A stretch of DNA of 64,000 nucleotides from Alteribacter populi. Its GTDB lineage: Bacteria > Bacillota > Bacilli > Bacillales > Salisediminibacteriaceae. The stretch is taken from assembly GCF_002352765.1 (NCBI RefSeq), contig NZ_KZ293963.1, forward strand, positions 3,498,559 to 3,562,558, given 5' to 3'. Under the pieces are notes generated by a model. That model was not told where the DNA came from, searched no databases, and worked only from the letters and a program-made list of their open reading frames with translations. The position numbers and the translations under genes were made by a program. Positions 8,122-16,871 of the stretch are shown one piece after another (the first letter of the stretch is position 1; each line of letters opens with the position of its first letter).

Positions 8122-9015
8122 ATGAAACAACTAGAAGGGGCATTTCCAGTACTTATTACACCAATGACAAGTGAAGGGGAGGTTGATTTTCCTGGTTTAA
8201 GAAAGAATATTGACCATTTTATTAATGAAGACGTAGCCGGAGTGGTTGTTAATGGAAGTACAGGTGAGTTTGTCAGTTTAACGAAGGAAGAACGGCTTAA
8301 AGTGGCAGAAGTAGCGGTTGAGCAGGTGAATGGCCGTCTTCCACTTCTTGTAGGTACAGCTGCGGAAACAACGGCAGATGCCATTGAATATACAAAGCAC
8401 GCAGAAGACATAGGGTCAGATGCAGCCTTGTTAATTAATTCGTATTATGCACACCCGAAAGAGGAAGAAATCTATGAGCATTTTAAAGCAGTAGCAGATG
8501 CTGTTAGTTTTCCAGTCATGATCTACAACAATCCATTTACTTCTGGGGTCGATATTGAGACTGAAACGATTTTACAGGTTGCCCGTGATGTAGAGAATAT
8601 TACTCATATTAAAGAATCTAGTGGAGATATCGGTAAATTACGAGATATTACAAGGCAAGGAAGTGGGTTTGTAACAACATTTTGTGGATCCGATGATTTA
8701 GCACTAGAGTCGTTTTTAGTAGGGGCAAAGGGATGGATTTCTGTTGCAGGAAATGTGGTGCCAAGGCTTGTGACAGATTTATATCAGAGTGTAAAAGAAA
8801 GTGATATGGATAAGGCATGGGAACTGTATGATCGAGTTCTTCCACTTTGTAGATTTATTGAAGGATCGGGTAAGTATGTACAAATCGTGAAAAGAGCGAT
8901 GGACATACAAGGGTTAGCAGGAGGTCCGTCACGTAAACCAAGACTGCCGCTAACGAAGAAAGAAGATACAATGCTTCAGGACATTTTGAAAGGGTTATTA
9001 GTAACTGAAAAATAG
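8122..9015 (+). CDS. DapA-family lyase: 1-pyrroline-4-hydroxy-2-carboxylate deaminase
   Basis: A 297-residue (beta/alpha)8 enzyme of the dihydrodipicolinate synthase family. The Schiff-base lysine is K164 in THIKESSGD, the catalytic tyrosine Y135 in MIYNNP, and the substrate-carboxylate loop is NGSTGEF (44-50). In hydroxyproline pathways a DapA-family member deaminates 1-pyrroline-4-hydroxy-2-carboxylate to 2-oxoglutarate semialdehyde, which is exactly the step needed between the dehydrogenase and the following aldehyde dehydrogenase. A GGGAGG site precedes the ATG. Real DHDPS is less likely in this setting. Confidence 0.83.
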   Translation: MKQLEGAFPVLITPMTSEGEVDFPGLRKNIDHFINEDVAGVVVNGSTGEFVSLTKEERLKVAEVAVEQVNGRLPLLVGTAAETTADAIEYTKHAEDIGSDAALLINSYYAHPKEEEIYEHFKAVADAVSFPVMIYNNPFTSGVDIETETILQVARDVENITHIKESSGDIGKLRDITRQGSGFVTTFCGSDDLALESFLVGAKGWISVAGNVVPRLVTDLYQSVKESDMDKAWELYDRVLPLCRFIEGSGKYVQIVKRAMDIQGLAGGPSRKPRLPLTKKEDTMLQDILKGLLVTEK

Positions 9016-9029
9016 AAGGAGGAAATAAA

Positions 9030-10514
9030 ATGATCATGTCTCAAATTGAATTAAAACCGAAAGTAAAGAAATTCTTAGAAGGAAAAAAAGAATTATTTAT
9101 TAATGGAGAATTCGTTCCTTCAAGTAGTGGGAGAGAGTTCGAGGTTTATAATCCTGCTACGGAAGAAGTGCTTGCTAACGTGAGTGAGGCTCAAGCTGAT
9201 GATATAGACAAAGCTGTTAGTGCAGCAAGAGTAGCCTTTGAAGAAGGTGAATGGCCTAAATTAAGTGCTGCTGAAAGATCGCATCTTATATATAAATTCG
9301 CTGACTTGATTGAGAAGAATAGAGAAGAGCTTGCACAATTAGAATCACTAGATAATGGAAAGCCATACTCTGTTGCTTTAGCAGATGATATCGATGGCAC
9401 TGCAGAGCACTTTCGATACTATGCAGGGTGGGCGACAAAAGTACTTGGTCAAACGGTACCGATATTTCATGATTATTTAAATTATACGGTACATGAACCT
9501 GTAGGAGTAGTTGGGCAAATTATACCTTGGAATTTCCCATTGTCGATGGCTTCCTGGAAATTAGGTGCGGCACTGGCTACAGGTTGTACTATCGTATTGA
9601 AACCAGCAGAACAAACGCCACTGTCTTTACTTTATGCAGCAGAGCTACTAAATGAAGCAGGATTTCCAAATGGTGTTGTCAATGTTGTACCTGGGTTCGG
9701 AGAGGTTGCCGGGGCTGCTATAGTTGATCATCAGGATGTAGATAAAATTGCTTTTACAGGATCAACAGTGGTTGGCAAATCCATTATGAGAAAAGCCGCG
9801 GATTCGGTTAAAGATATTACGCTTGAGCTTGGGGGGAAATCTCCTAATATCATTCTAGAAGATGCGGATATTGATAAAGCCATTGAGGGTGCTTTTGATG
9901 GAATCATGTATAATCACGGTCAAAATTGCAGTGCTGGCTCAAGAGTGTATGTACACCGTAAACACTACGACCGAGTCGTGAATGAATTAGCAAGGCTTGC
10001 CGAAGAAGTTAAACTCGGTTATGGGCTAGACCCTGAGACGGATATGGGGCCGCTTGTATCAAAAGAACAATATGACCGAGTGTTTGGGTATATTGAAAAA
10101 GGGAAAAGTGAAGGAGCGAAACTCGTAACTGGCGGTGAAAAACCTTTTGATAAAGGATATTTTATTCGTCCTACCGTCTTTGCTGACGTAGAAGAGGATA
10201 TGACGATTGCTCGAGAAGAAATTTTTGGTCCAGTGGTTGCCGTTTTTCCATTTGACACAACAGAAGAAGCGATACGACGTGCAAATGATAGTGTATATGG
10301 TTTGGCTGCCGCGGTGTGGACAGAAAATATTAAAACAGCACATAAGGTGGCACACAAGTTAAAAGCCGGAACTGTTTGGATTAATGATTATAATTTAGAA
10401 AATCCTGCAGCAGCATTTGGCGGATATAAACAATCGGGTATCGGTCGTGAAATGGGGAACTATGCATTAGATAACTATACAGAAGTGAAAAGTGTTTGGG
10501 TGAATTTGCAATAA
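9030..10514 (+). CDS. Aldehyde dehydrogenase: 2-oxoglutarate semialdehyde dehydrogenase
   Basis: A 494-residue NAD(P)-dependent aldehyde dehydrogenase with the catalytic pair E266 (LELGGKSP) and C300 (GQNCSAGSR), 34 residues apart as is normal. As the last gene of the operon it would oxidise 2-oxoglutarate semialdehyde to 2-oxoglutarate, completing hydroxyproline breakdown into the TCA cycle. AGGAGG lies about eight bases before ATG 9030; an in-frame ATG at 9036 is possible. A clear terminator follows the stop codon. Specificity is deduced from operon context. Confidence 0.87.
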   Translation: MIMSQIELKPKVKKFLEGKKELFINGEFVPSSSGREFEVYNPATEEVLANVSEAQADDIDKAVSAARVAFEEGEWPKLSAAERSHLIYKFADLIEKNREELAQLESLDNGKPYSVALADDIDGTAEHFRYYAGWATKVLGQTVPIFHDYLNYTVHEPVGVVGQIIPWNFPLSMASWKLGAALATGCTIVLKPAEQTPLSLLYAAELLNEAGFPNGVVNVVPGFGEVAGAAIVDHQDVDKIAFTGSTVVGKSIMRKAADSVKDITLELGGKSPNIILEDADIDKAIEGAFDGIMYNHGQNCSAGSRVYVHRKHYDRVVNELARLAEEVKLGYGLDPETDMGPLVSKEQYDRVFGYIEKGKSEGAKLVTGGEKPFDKGYFIRPTVFADVEEDMTIAREEIFGPVVAVFPFDTTEEAIRRANDSVYGLAAAVWTENIKTAHKVAHKLKAGTVWINDYNLENPAAAFGGYKQSGIGREMGNYALDNYTEVKSVWVNLQ

Positions 10515-10521
10515 AATAATG

Positions 10522-10553
10522 CAGCTGTCCTTCAGTATAGGGCAGCTGTTTTT
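10522..10553 (+). terminator. Rho-independent terminator of the hydroxyproline operon
   Basis: CAGCTGTCC (10522-10530) pairs with GGGCAGCTG (10540-10548) around a nine-base loop, with one G-T wobble, and five T residues follow. It closes the operon right after the aldehyde dehydrogenase gene. Confidence 0.88.
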
Positions 10554-10603
10554 AGTTAGAATGATAGCCTGCTTAGTGAGAGGGAGGTTTTTTGAAAAGT
10601 TGA

Positions 10604-10632
10604 TTGACAGTGGGGGAGTGAAGGGGTATAAA
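10604..10632 (+). promoter_or_regulatory. Sigma-A promoter for the FAH-family gene
   Basis: TTGACA (10604-10609) and TATAAA (10627-10632) are separated by 17 bp, nearly consensus. Transcription would start near 10639, leaving a leader of about 240 nt before the ATG at 10880. I see no known riboswitch in that leader. Confidence 0.65.
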
Positions 10633-10879
10633 CGAAGGTAATGAGGGTACCTGAAGGTGCGTCTGATGGAAAGATCATCAATAAATAGAAACATAGGCTG
10701 AAATACTCCTAAAGAAAGAAATGAGAGGAACATGAGAATGGAAGGTTTACTAAAGTTTCCTATCATTGTATGTCGCTAATGATTATGATAGATAACAAAC
10801 AAATGTTATGAACATAGTAAAGGAGAAATCGGCATTTGACCAGACATAGTTGGACGTTTCAAAAAGAGGAGGAGCAATC
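10633..10879 (+). other. Long untranslated leader before the FAH-family gene
   Basis: About 245 bases without a convincing open frame. It holds one isolated unit resembling the 21-bp repeat core (TTTGACCAGA, 10835-10844) and the AGAGGAGGAG ribosome-binding site. No clear hairpin with a T-run was found. Confidence 0.5.
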
Positions 10880-11512
10880 ATGGAAAAAGTTCCATCGAAA
10901 ATTGTATGTGTCGGTTTAAACTACAAAGATCATGCTAAAGAAGTGGATTTACCTTTGCCGAATGAGCCGTTACTATTTTTAAAACCAAGTACAACTGTAA
11001 TAAAAAACGGTGAAAATGTCATTTATCCACCAGAAACAGAGCAAGTCGATTATGAGGCAGAATTAGCGGTTATTATCGGGCAGAAAGCAAAAGATATTTC
11101 AATAGAGCAAGCATTTGACTTTATCGATGGTTTTTCATGTGCAAACGATGTGACTGCCCGGGATCTTCAATTTTCCGATGGTCAATGGACGAGAGGGAAG
11201 TCATTTGACACCTTTTGTCCAATTGGTAATGTCATTACAAAAGGTGTTAATCTTGATGATTCTACGATTGAACTAAGAGTAAATGGTGAGCTTAAACAGC
11301 AATCAAACGTGAACCAGCTCATTTTTCCTGTTGATTACCTGGTCTCTTACATATCACACGTGATGACGCTCCTTCCAGGTGATGTGATCCTGACCGGAAC
11401 CCCCCATGGAGTTGGCTCGGTGCAGCCCGGAGACGAAATGGAAGTGAAAATTGACGGTATTGGGACTTTGAAGAATAAAATAGTGAGGAAGGAATGTGCT
11501 TTGCTACTTTAA
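10880..11512 (+). CDS. Fumarylacetoacetate hydrolase-family protein
   Basis: A 210-residue single-domain FAH protein. The metal site is recognisable: E59 and E61 in DYEAELAVIIG, and D90 in CANDVTARD; the C-terminal GDVILTGTPHGVG motif is typical. Members are acylpyruvate hydrolases, oxaloacetate decarboxylases/tautomerases or isomerases of the homoprotocatechuate pathway. The start is the ATG at 10880 after AGAGGAGGAG; an upstream in-frame TTG lacks a site. It stands alone between the hydroxyproline and hydroxyphenylacetate loci with its own promoter, so its role is uncertain. It is distinct from the two HpaG-like proteins at 26987-28530. Confidence 0.8.
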   Translation: MEKVPSKIVCVGLNYKDHAKEVDLPLPNEPLLFLKPSTTVIKNGENVIYPPETEQVDYEAELAVIIGQKAKDISIEQAFDFIDGFSCANDVTARDLQFSDGQWTRGKSFDTFCPIGNVITKGVNLDDSTIELRVNGELKQQSNVNQLIFPVDYLVSYISHVMTLLPGDVILTGTPHGVGSVQPGDEMEVKIDGIGTLKNKIVRKECALLL

Positions 11513-11526
11513 TGATGAAAAAGAGT

Positions 11527-11560
11527 GAGCCGTGATGATAAAATAAACACGGCTCTATTT
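11527..11560 (+). terminator. Probable terminator after the FAH-family gene
   Basis: GAGCCGTG (11527-11534) pairs perfectly with CACGGCTC (11548-11555) around a 13-base loop; a broken T-rich tail follows. The tail is weak, so termination may be partial. Confidence 0.6.
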
Positions 11561-11921
11561 ATTGCTGGTGGCGGCTTTGGAAGTAGCCGGTGTGTTAGCT
11601 GATCATTTTTTCGAAAAATTCCTTGCTTACTCGAGTAATAATTACAACCCTCTCAGTTTAATCAAACGTTTGTTTAACAAGTCGAAAAGCCGTGAAGGTT
11701 CAGTATTTTACACGAAACTTAGAAAACTTCACAGAGGCTTATGTTATGGACCTGCCAGCTCATGGCATAATCCCGTATTCTGATTGTTATTAAAACTAAG
11801 CACTGTATAACGTTTTATTCTAAAAAGAAACAAGGTTTGTGCAGGAGAATCATCATCTATGTCGAATAACAAGTAAATCAAGGTTCCCCCCCTAACCCCC
11901 TCTATTTGAAAGGAGGACGTC
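11561..11921. other. Intergenic stretch without recognised gene
   Basis: About 360 bases. A 73-codon frame at 11562-11783 has no ribosome-binding site and no recognisable motif, and I do not accept it as a gene. The end contains C-runs and then GAAAGGAGG, the binding site of the following nuclease gene. Confidence 0.5.
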
Positions 11922-12818
11922 ATGTCCGACTCCCCAACACCTCACGATCTACTGTTTAAACAACTTCTGAAATACTTTTTCACTGATTCCCTTTTTGCGT
12001 TTTTTCCAGATACGACAAAAGAGATTGATTTTCACTCCATTGAATTTTTGTCAGAAGAAAGCTGGCTAGAGGCTTCTTCCGATCATCCTCTCCGCCCAGA
12101 TCTGATTGTAAAAACGCGACTTAGCGGGAAAGAGACGATGATCCTCATTCATGTTGAAGCTCAGTCCAGCTATGACTCGCAATTTCATTTTAGGATGCTT
12201 CGCTACTTTTTTCGCCTCTACGACCATTTCCGAATTCCCGTTCTCCCGATCGCGGTTTTCAGTTACACAGATTCCAATAGCGAGCCTCCTACAACCCTTA
12301 CAATCGGCACCCCAAACCAAACCACCCTTACGTTTCAATACCAAAGCTTATTGCTAAGACACCTTCCCTGGCGCCAGTTTTTAAATGATGATAACCCGGC
12401 AGTTGCCGCATTGCTTTCTCATATGGGGTATAATGAAGAAGAGAAAGTTCAAGTGAAGCTTGCCTTTCTTCGCATGGTGACTCGTCTTGAGCTAAAGCCG
12501 GAACAACAACATTTTGTCACGCGATTTTTCGATACGTACGTCCAATTAAATGAAGAGGAGGAGATCGTGTTGAAGGAAGAAACGAAAAAGCTTGCCCCGA
12601 AAGAAGCAGACATGGTGTTTGAGATGATGAATTCGTATGAGCGCCGTGGCATGGAAAAAGGAATACAAGAAGGGAGGCAAGAAGGAAGACAAGAAGGAAG
12701 ACAAGAAGGCCTTCAAGAGGCAGCAAAGCGTATGTTGGCTGAAGGAATGGACGTAGCATTGATCGTAAAACTGACAAAATTACCTGAAGCAGAGGTGCGG
12801 GCGTTGGCGTTAGAGTAA
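11922..12818 (+). CDS. Rpn-family recombination-promoting nuclease / putative transposase
   Basis: A 298-residue protein of the Rpn (PD-(D/E)XK) family. The nuclease core is visible around RPDLIVKTRL (about 63-72) and ILIHVEAQS (about 82-90), giving the D...E-x-Q pattern. The C-terminal third is charged and includes repeated GRQE units followed by GLQEAAKRML, typical for this family (EGxxEG repeats before a short terminal helix). AAAGGAGG precedes the ATG. Such proteins cleave DNA and stimulate RecA-independent recombination in E. coli. The 3' end of this gene is duplicated just downstream. Confidence 0.82.
   Translation: MSDSPTPHDLLFKQLLKYFFTDSLFAFFPDTTKEIDFHSIEFLSEESWLEASSDHPLRPDLIVKTRLSGKETMILIHVEAQSSYDSQFHFRMLRYFFRLYDHFRIPVLPIAVFSYTDSNSEPPTTLTIGTPNQTTLTFQYQSLLLRHLPWRQFLNDDNPAVAALLSHMGYNEEEKVQVKLAFLRMVTRLELKPEQQHFVTRFFDTYVQLNEEEEIVLKEETKKLAPKEADMVFEMMNSYERRGMEKGIQEGRQEGRQEGRQEGLQEAAKRMLAEGMDVALIVKLTKLPEAEVRALALE
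12673..12714 (+). repeat. 12-bp in-frame coding repeats in the Rpn gene
   Basis: Three consecutive GRQE-coding 12-base units (variants of GGAAGACAAGAA) are followed by a GLQE unit. The downstream partial copy has only one GRQE unit, a difference of exactly 24 bases, so the array changes in units of 12 bp, consistent with slippage or recombination. Confidence 0.8.
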
Positions 12819-12869
12819 GGTTTCAGTGCCTGTTATCAATCGAAGTTATCTTGTCGCTCGTGATCAAGG

Positions 12870-13205
12870 ATGGCCCGCTTTTACTCCATGACTCGACTTG
12901 AACTAACACAGGAACAACAACATTTTGTCACGCGATTTTTCGATACGTACGTCCAATTAAATGAAGAGGAGGAGATCGTGTTGAAGGAAGAAACGAAAAA
13001 GCTTGCCCCGAAAGAAGCAGACATGGTGTTTGAGATGATGAATTCGTATGAGCGCCGTGGCATGGAAAAAGGAATACAAGAAGGAAGACAAGAAGGCCTT
13101 CAAGAGGCAGCAAAGCGTATGTTGGCTGAAGGAATGGACGTAGCTTTGATCGTAAAACTGACAAAATTACCTGAAGCAGAGGTACGGGCGTTGGCGTTAG
13201 AGTGA
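12870..13205 (+). pseudogene. Truncated duplicate of the Rpn nuclease C-terminus
   Basis: An open frame of 111 codons almost identical to the last part of the Rpn gene from TRLEL onward. The nuclease core is absent and only the charged C-terminal region with one GRQE and one GLQE unit remains. DNA identity begins around 12887 (matching about 12482) and runs to the stop codon. No ribosome-binding site precedes its ATG. It is a partial tandem duplication, probably a gene remnant; expression as a stand-alone C-terminal fragment is possible but unsupported. Confidence 0.85.
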
Positions 13206-13315
13206 ACCAAGTATTTGGCAGACAGTTGAGGGTTGCTCAATATATCTCCGTGCCTGCTAGATCATCGCTGGTTAGGCTCGGAATGTGGGGTCATCTTGGC
13301 CGACGTAGAAAAACA

Positions 13316-14197
13316 TTATTCCACCCTAAACCCTTCAATAAACCGCCGCGCTTGCTTCGATAAATGCCGTTGCTTCAACCAGATTACCGCTGACTTCGCC
13401 CGTACCGCAGCATCCTCAATCTCATATGCGACTAATTCCGGCGCATGAAAAGAGAACAAAGTCGACCTCGGCACGATTGTCGCACCCACACCTTTTGCTA
13501 CAAGCGACAGTAGCATCGTCACATCGGGACATTCACAAATAACATTTGGTTCGAAGCCGTGCTTACGACACTCTTCTAAAATCATTTCATATTGCCCAGC
13601 GCCGCTTATTCGGTGTAATAAAAGAAGAGGGACATCTTTGAATTCTGCCATTTTCATCGAAGTGCCTGTGTGACCTGATCTTAAAGCTTCATGAAACACC
13701 CCGACAAACGGTTCGTCCGGCAATGGGACGTGCCCGAATTCTCTCATTTCTAATGGAAGCCTCACTACTCCTAGCTCTATTTCTCGATTTTTCACCAACT
13801 CACCAATTTGGTACGAATCGCCATCTCGCAATAAAAAGCTTACCGCTGGATACGTGTCGCGAAACCGACCAATCCGCTCGGGTAAATAAGAAAAGCATGA
13901 TTTCACGGTTCCGATTGCTAGTTTACCGCGCAACCCTTCGTCACTTTCTTTTACTTCCTCACGAATCTCATCCATTTCTAATAAAATTCGCTCCGTTTTT
14001 TCAAACAGTAAAGCGCCTGCTTGCGTTAATTCCATCGTCCGACCGTTTCGTTCAAAAAGTTGGACCTCGAGTTCTTCTTCGAGCGCTTTGAGCTGCTGGC
14101 TGAGGGGAGGTTGAGCCATGTGCAGTTTTTTTGCCGCTTTCGTAATTTGTCCTTCTTCGGCGATCGTAAAGAAATACTTGAGTTGTTTAATGTCCAT
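13316..14197 (-). CDS. LysR-family transcriptional regulator
   Basis: A 293-residue LysR regulator: winged helix-turn-helix at residues 1-60 (MDIKQLKYFFTIAEEGQITK, AAKKLHMAQPPLSQQLKALE), then the effector-binding domain. The start at 14197 is favoured over an ATG at 14212 because AGGTGG stands seven bases upstream and the protein then begins in the family-typical way. It is transcribed away from the hydroxyphenylacetate operon starting at 14368, the usual arrangement for a LysR activator of the neighbouring pathway. The inducer is unknown; 4-hydroxyphenylacetate or a pathway intermediate is a guess. Confidence 0.9.
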   Translation of the reverse strand: MDIKQLKYFFTIAEEGQITKAAKKLHMAQPPLSQQLKALEEELEVQLFERNGRTMELTQAGALLFEKTERILLEMDEIREEVKESDEGLRGKLAIGTVKSCFSYLPERIGRFRDTYPAVSFLLRDGDSYQIGELVKNREIELGVVRLPLEMREFGHVPLPDEPFVGVFHEALRSGHTGTSMKMAEFKDVPLLLLHRISGAGQYEMILEECRKHGFEPNVICECPDVTMLLSLVAKGVGATIVPRSTLFSFHAPELVAYEIEDAAVRAKSAVIWLKQRHLSKQARRFIEGFRVE

Positions 14198-14337
14198 ACC
14201 AGTCCACCTCATTGTATATATTTTTCATATCGTTTCTATATAAAATCAATATTTCTCATATAGCTTAGCACATGGTACGTTTTATTTGTAGGAAAATTCG
14301 AATAAATTTGTCAATTTAACGAGAAGTTTAAAATCAA

Positions 14338-14351
14338 AGTAAACGTTTAAA
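14338..14351 (+). promoter_or_regulatory. Possible cre-like site before the hydroxyphenylacetate operon
   Basis: AGTAAACGTTTAAA matches 12 of 14 positions of TGWAANCGNTNWCA and lies just before the AAAAAGGAGAG site of the first gene. CcpA repression of an aromatic pathway would make sense, but with two mismatches in AT-rich DNA this is only a candidate. Confidence 0.35.
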
Positions 14352-14367
14352 AAGGAGAGATTAAGCA

Positions 14368-15291
14368 ATGAAATACGCAGAAGCAAAACAACGACTACGA
14401 GGGTCAATTGCACCGATTGTCACGCCATTTAAGCAGGATCATTCAATGGATTTGGAGAAATTGAAGGAACTTATCGACTGGCATGTGGAAAGCGGCAGTC
14501 ATGGAATTTCTGTAACAGGAACGACTGGGGAACCGAGCTCACTTACGAAAGAAGAGCGGATTCAAGTAATGGAAACTGCGGTGAAAGCAGTGGATGGCCG
14601 TGTGCCATTTGTACCGGGAACGGGATCTACGAATCATCAAGAGACGCTGGATTTAACGAAAAAAGCACAGGAAATGGGAGCAGACGGAGCACTTGTAATC
14701 GTTCCTTATTACAATAAACCATCTCAGCATGCCCTTTACAAACATTTCAAAGCGGTTGCTAACAGTGTTGATATTCCGATTATTGTTTACAACATTCCAG
14801 GCCGAACGGCGACGAATCTTGACGTGAAGACTCTCGCAAGACTGAGCGAAGACTGTGACAACATTATTGGCGTGAAGGAATCGAATAAAGACTTTGAACA
14901 TATTAACCGCGTTCTTTTAAATTGCGGTCGTGACTTTAACCTTTATTCGGGTATTGAGTTGCTATGCTATCCGATGCTTGCAATTGGTGGAGCGGGTCAT
15001 ATTAGTGCGACAGCGAACGTAGCGCCTGAGAAGGTTGCGGAAATTTATGATGCGTGGCGAGATGGTGACGTCCAACGTGCACTTAATCTTCATTTTGAAT
15101 TGATGCCATTAAATGATGTGCTCTTTAAAGACACGAACCCGGCACCACTGAAAGCGGCTCTTGGCATTATGGGGAAAATTGAGCCGGTATTGCGTATGCC
15201 GATGGACCTGCCAACAGAAGCGTTGCAAAACGAAATTCGCGATGTATTGAAAACGTATACAAGTGTTTCAGGTGAAGTTACGTCGAAGTAA
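14368..15291 (+). CDS. DapA-family lyase of the hydroxyphenylacetate operon
   Basis: A 307-residue dihydrodipicolinate synthase-family enzyme with K170 (GVKESNKD), Y141 (IIVYNIPGRT) and GTTGEP at 51-56. It heads an operon for homoprotocatechuate degradation. No HpaH hydratase or HpaI aldolase is seen in the window. DapA-family hydratase-aldolases such as NahE split unsaturated 2-oxo acids into pyruvate and an aldehyde, so this protein may convert 2-oxohept-4-ene-1,7-dioate to pyruvate plus succinic semialdehyde. Its sequence also keeps features of genuine DHDPS (GRTA), so biosynthetic DHDPS remains an alternative. AAAAAGGAGAG precedes the ATG. Confidence 0.82.
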   Translation: MKYAEAKQRLRGSIAPIVTPFKQDHSMDLEKLKELIDWHVESGSHGISVTGTTGEPSSLTKEERIQVMETAVKAVDGRVPFVPGTGSTNHQETLDLTKKAQEMGADGALVIVPYYNKPSQHALYKHFKAVANSVDIPIIVYNIPGRTATNLDVKTLARLSEDCDNIIGVKESNKDFEHINRVLLNCGRDFNLYSGIELLCYPMLAIGGAGHISATANVAPEKVAEIYDAWRDGDVQRALNLHFELMPLNDVLFKDTNPAPLKAALGIMGKIEPVLRMPMDLPTEALQNEIRDVLKTYTSVSGEVTSK

Positions 15292-15327
15292 TTTGTAAGC
15301 GGATGCAAGATTGAAGGAGGGTGCGAA

Positions 15328-16857
15328 GTGACGAAATCAACAGAAATAGTCAACCAGGAAAAATTGCAGCACGACAGTAAATTAGACGATGTAAAGCTCT
15401 ATATTAACGGGGAGTTTGTTTCGGCAAGCTCGAACGAAACATTTGAAAATAAAAATCCTTTCACGAACTACGCCATCAACCAAGTGGCTTCAGGTGGAGC
15501 AGAAGATATTGACAAAGCGGTAAGTGCTGCAAAAGCAGCTTTCAAAGGAGAATGGGGGCAGCTGAAGCTTAAAGACCGTCTTGTGTATGTGAACAGGATT
15601 GCGGACTTAATCGATGAGCACATCGATGAGATTGCCCCGCTCGAGTCTCTCGATACAGGGCTGCCGATTCACCAGACGAAGAAGATGGTTGCACGGGCGG
15701 CACAAAACTTTCGGTTTTACGCGGAAATGGTGTCGAGCCGGTTAACGGGTGATGCGTACCAAGTGGACGATGAATTTTTAAACTACACGGTTCATAAGCC
15801 AGTTGGAGTAGCGGGACTTATTACTCCGTGGAATGCGCCGTTTATGCTTGAAACGTGGAAAATTGCCCCAGCGCTTGCTACTGGAAACACGGTTGTGCTA
15901 AAGCCGGCTGAATGGTCCCCTCTGACAGCAAACCGTTTAGCGGAAATTATCGATAAAGCGGACCTTCCTAAAGGAGTTTTCAACATCGTTCACGGCTTTG
16001 GGGAAACAGCAGGCGCAGCACTTGTCGCTCATCCGGATGCGCCACTGATTTCGTTTACCGGGGAGACGACGACAGGCTCTGAAATTATGAAGAACGGTGC
16101 CGATCCATTAAAACGTTTTTCGATGGAGTTGGGCGGAAAATCACCGATTATCGTGTTTGACGATGCCGATATTGATAGAGCGATTGATGCGTGTACGTGG
16201 GGCATTTTCTCTTTTAACGGCGAGCGGTGTACGGCGAACTCAAGGCTGTTCGTCCACGAAAATCTATACGACACGTTTGTTGAACAGCTCATTGAGCGTG
16301 TGAAAAACATTCGTGTTGGCGATCCGTTAGACGATGAGACGCAAGTCGGACCACTGATTCACACAGAACACTTTGAAAATGTGAAGCGTTACCTTGGCGT
16401 TGCTGAAGAAGAAGGTGCTCAAGTGATTAGCGGGCATGTTGATGCGAAATATGCTGACGGAAACTTTGTCCCGCCGACGTTGCTGCTTAACGTGAACAAC
16501 GAGATGCGCGTGGCTCAAGAGGAAATTTTCGGACCGGTTATCGCGGTGATGACGTTTAAAGACGAAGCAGAAGTCGTGGAAATGGCAAATGATATTCGCT
16601 ACGGGCTTGCCGGCTACGTCTGGACTAATGACATGAAGCGAGGTCACAGGGTGGCTCAAGCAGTGGATGCAGGAATGATGTGGGTGAACTCGCAAAATGT
16701 CCGTGATCTACGTACGCCATTTGGTGGCTCGAAGCATAGTGGCATTGGTCGTGAAGGTGGCTATTACGCGTTTGAATTTTATACTGAAATCCAAGTCGTG
16801 CATGTCGCATTAAGTGATCATCCGATACCGCAGTTTGGGAAAGAGAAGCGAACGTAA
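15328..16857 (+). CDS. hpaE: 5-carboxymethyl-2-hydroxymuconate semialdehyde dehydrogenase
   Basis: A 509-residue NAD-dependent aldehyde dehydrogenase with E267 (MELGGKSP) and C301 (GERCTANSR). It has the HpaE-like length and sits beside the ring-cleavage dioxygenase that makes its substrate. It oxidises the ring-opened semialdehyde to 5-carboxymethyl-2-hydroxymuconate in the cytoplasm. The GTG start at 15328 lies seven bases after AAGGAGG. Aldehyde dehydrogenase is certain; the HpaE assignment relies on the hpaB and hpaD neighbours. Confidence 0.85.
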   Translation: MTKSTEIVNQEKLQHDSKLDDVKLYINGEFVSASSNETFENKNPFTNYAINQVASGGAEDIDKAVSAAKAAFKGEWGQLKLKDRLVYVNRIADLIDEHIDEIAPLESLDTGLPIHQTKKMVARAAQNFRFYAEMVSSRLTGDAYQVDDEFLNYTVHKPVGVAGLITPWNAPFMLETWKIAPALATGNTVVLKPAEWSPLTANRLAEIIDKADLPKGVFNIVHGFGETAGAALVAHPDAPLISFTGETTTGSEIMKNGADPLKRFSMELGGKSPIIVFDDADIDRAIDACTWGIFSFNGERCTANSRLFVHENLYDTFVEQLIERVKNIRVGDPLDDETQVGPLIHTEHFENVKRYLGVAEEEGAQVISGHVDAKYADGNFVPPTLLLNVNNEMRVAQEEIFGPVIAVMTFKDEAEVVEMANDIRYGLAGYVWTNDMKRGHRVAQAVDAGMMWVNSQNVRDLRTPFGGSKHSGIGREGGYYAFEFYTEIQVVHVALSDHPIPQFGKEKRT

Positions 16858-16871
16858 GAACTTCTTTCTTT

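Noticed and set aside
10019..10357. Minus-strand open frames opposite the aldehyde dehydrogenase gene (112 and 98 codons)
   Set aside because: They lie wholly inside a well-supported gene in other frames, have low-complexity Ser/Thr-rich translations and no start signals.
11562..11783. 73-codon open frame in the gap before the Rpn gene
   Set aside because: No ribosome-binding site, no recognisable motif and no support from context; it begins just after a hairpin in AT-rich DNA.
12870..13205. Second complete Rpn-type gene
   Set aside because: It contains only the C-terminal repeat region, lacks the nuclease core and a ribosome-binding site, and is a near-identical copy of the preceding gene's 3' end.
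13206..13264. Tail similarity GTGCCTG after both Rpn copies as a possible target-site or insertion end
   Set aside because: The match is short and interrupted; it may be part of the duplicated unit but cannot be called a mobile-element boundary.
14368..15291. Biosynthetic dapA for lysine
   Set aside because: Not fully excluded, but the operon with hpaE, hpaB and hpaD and a divergent LysR gene favours a catabolic role; no lysine or peptidoglycan genes are near.
16327..16695. 122-codon minus-strand frame opposite hpaE
   Set aside because: Shadow of the hpaE coding pattern; no ribosome-binding site or family motif.
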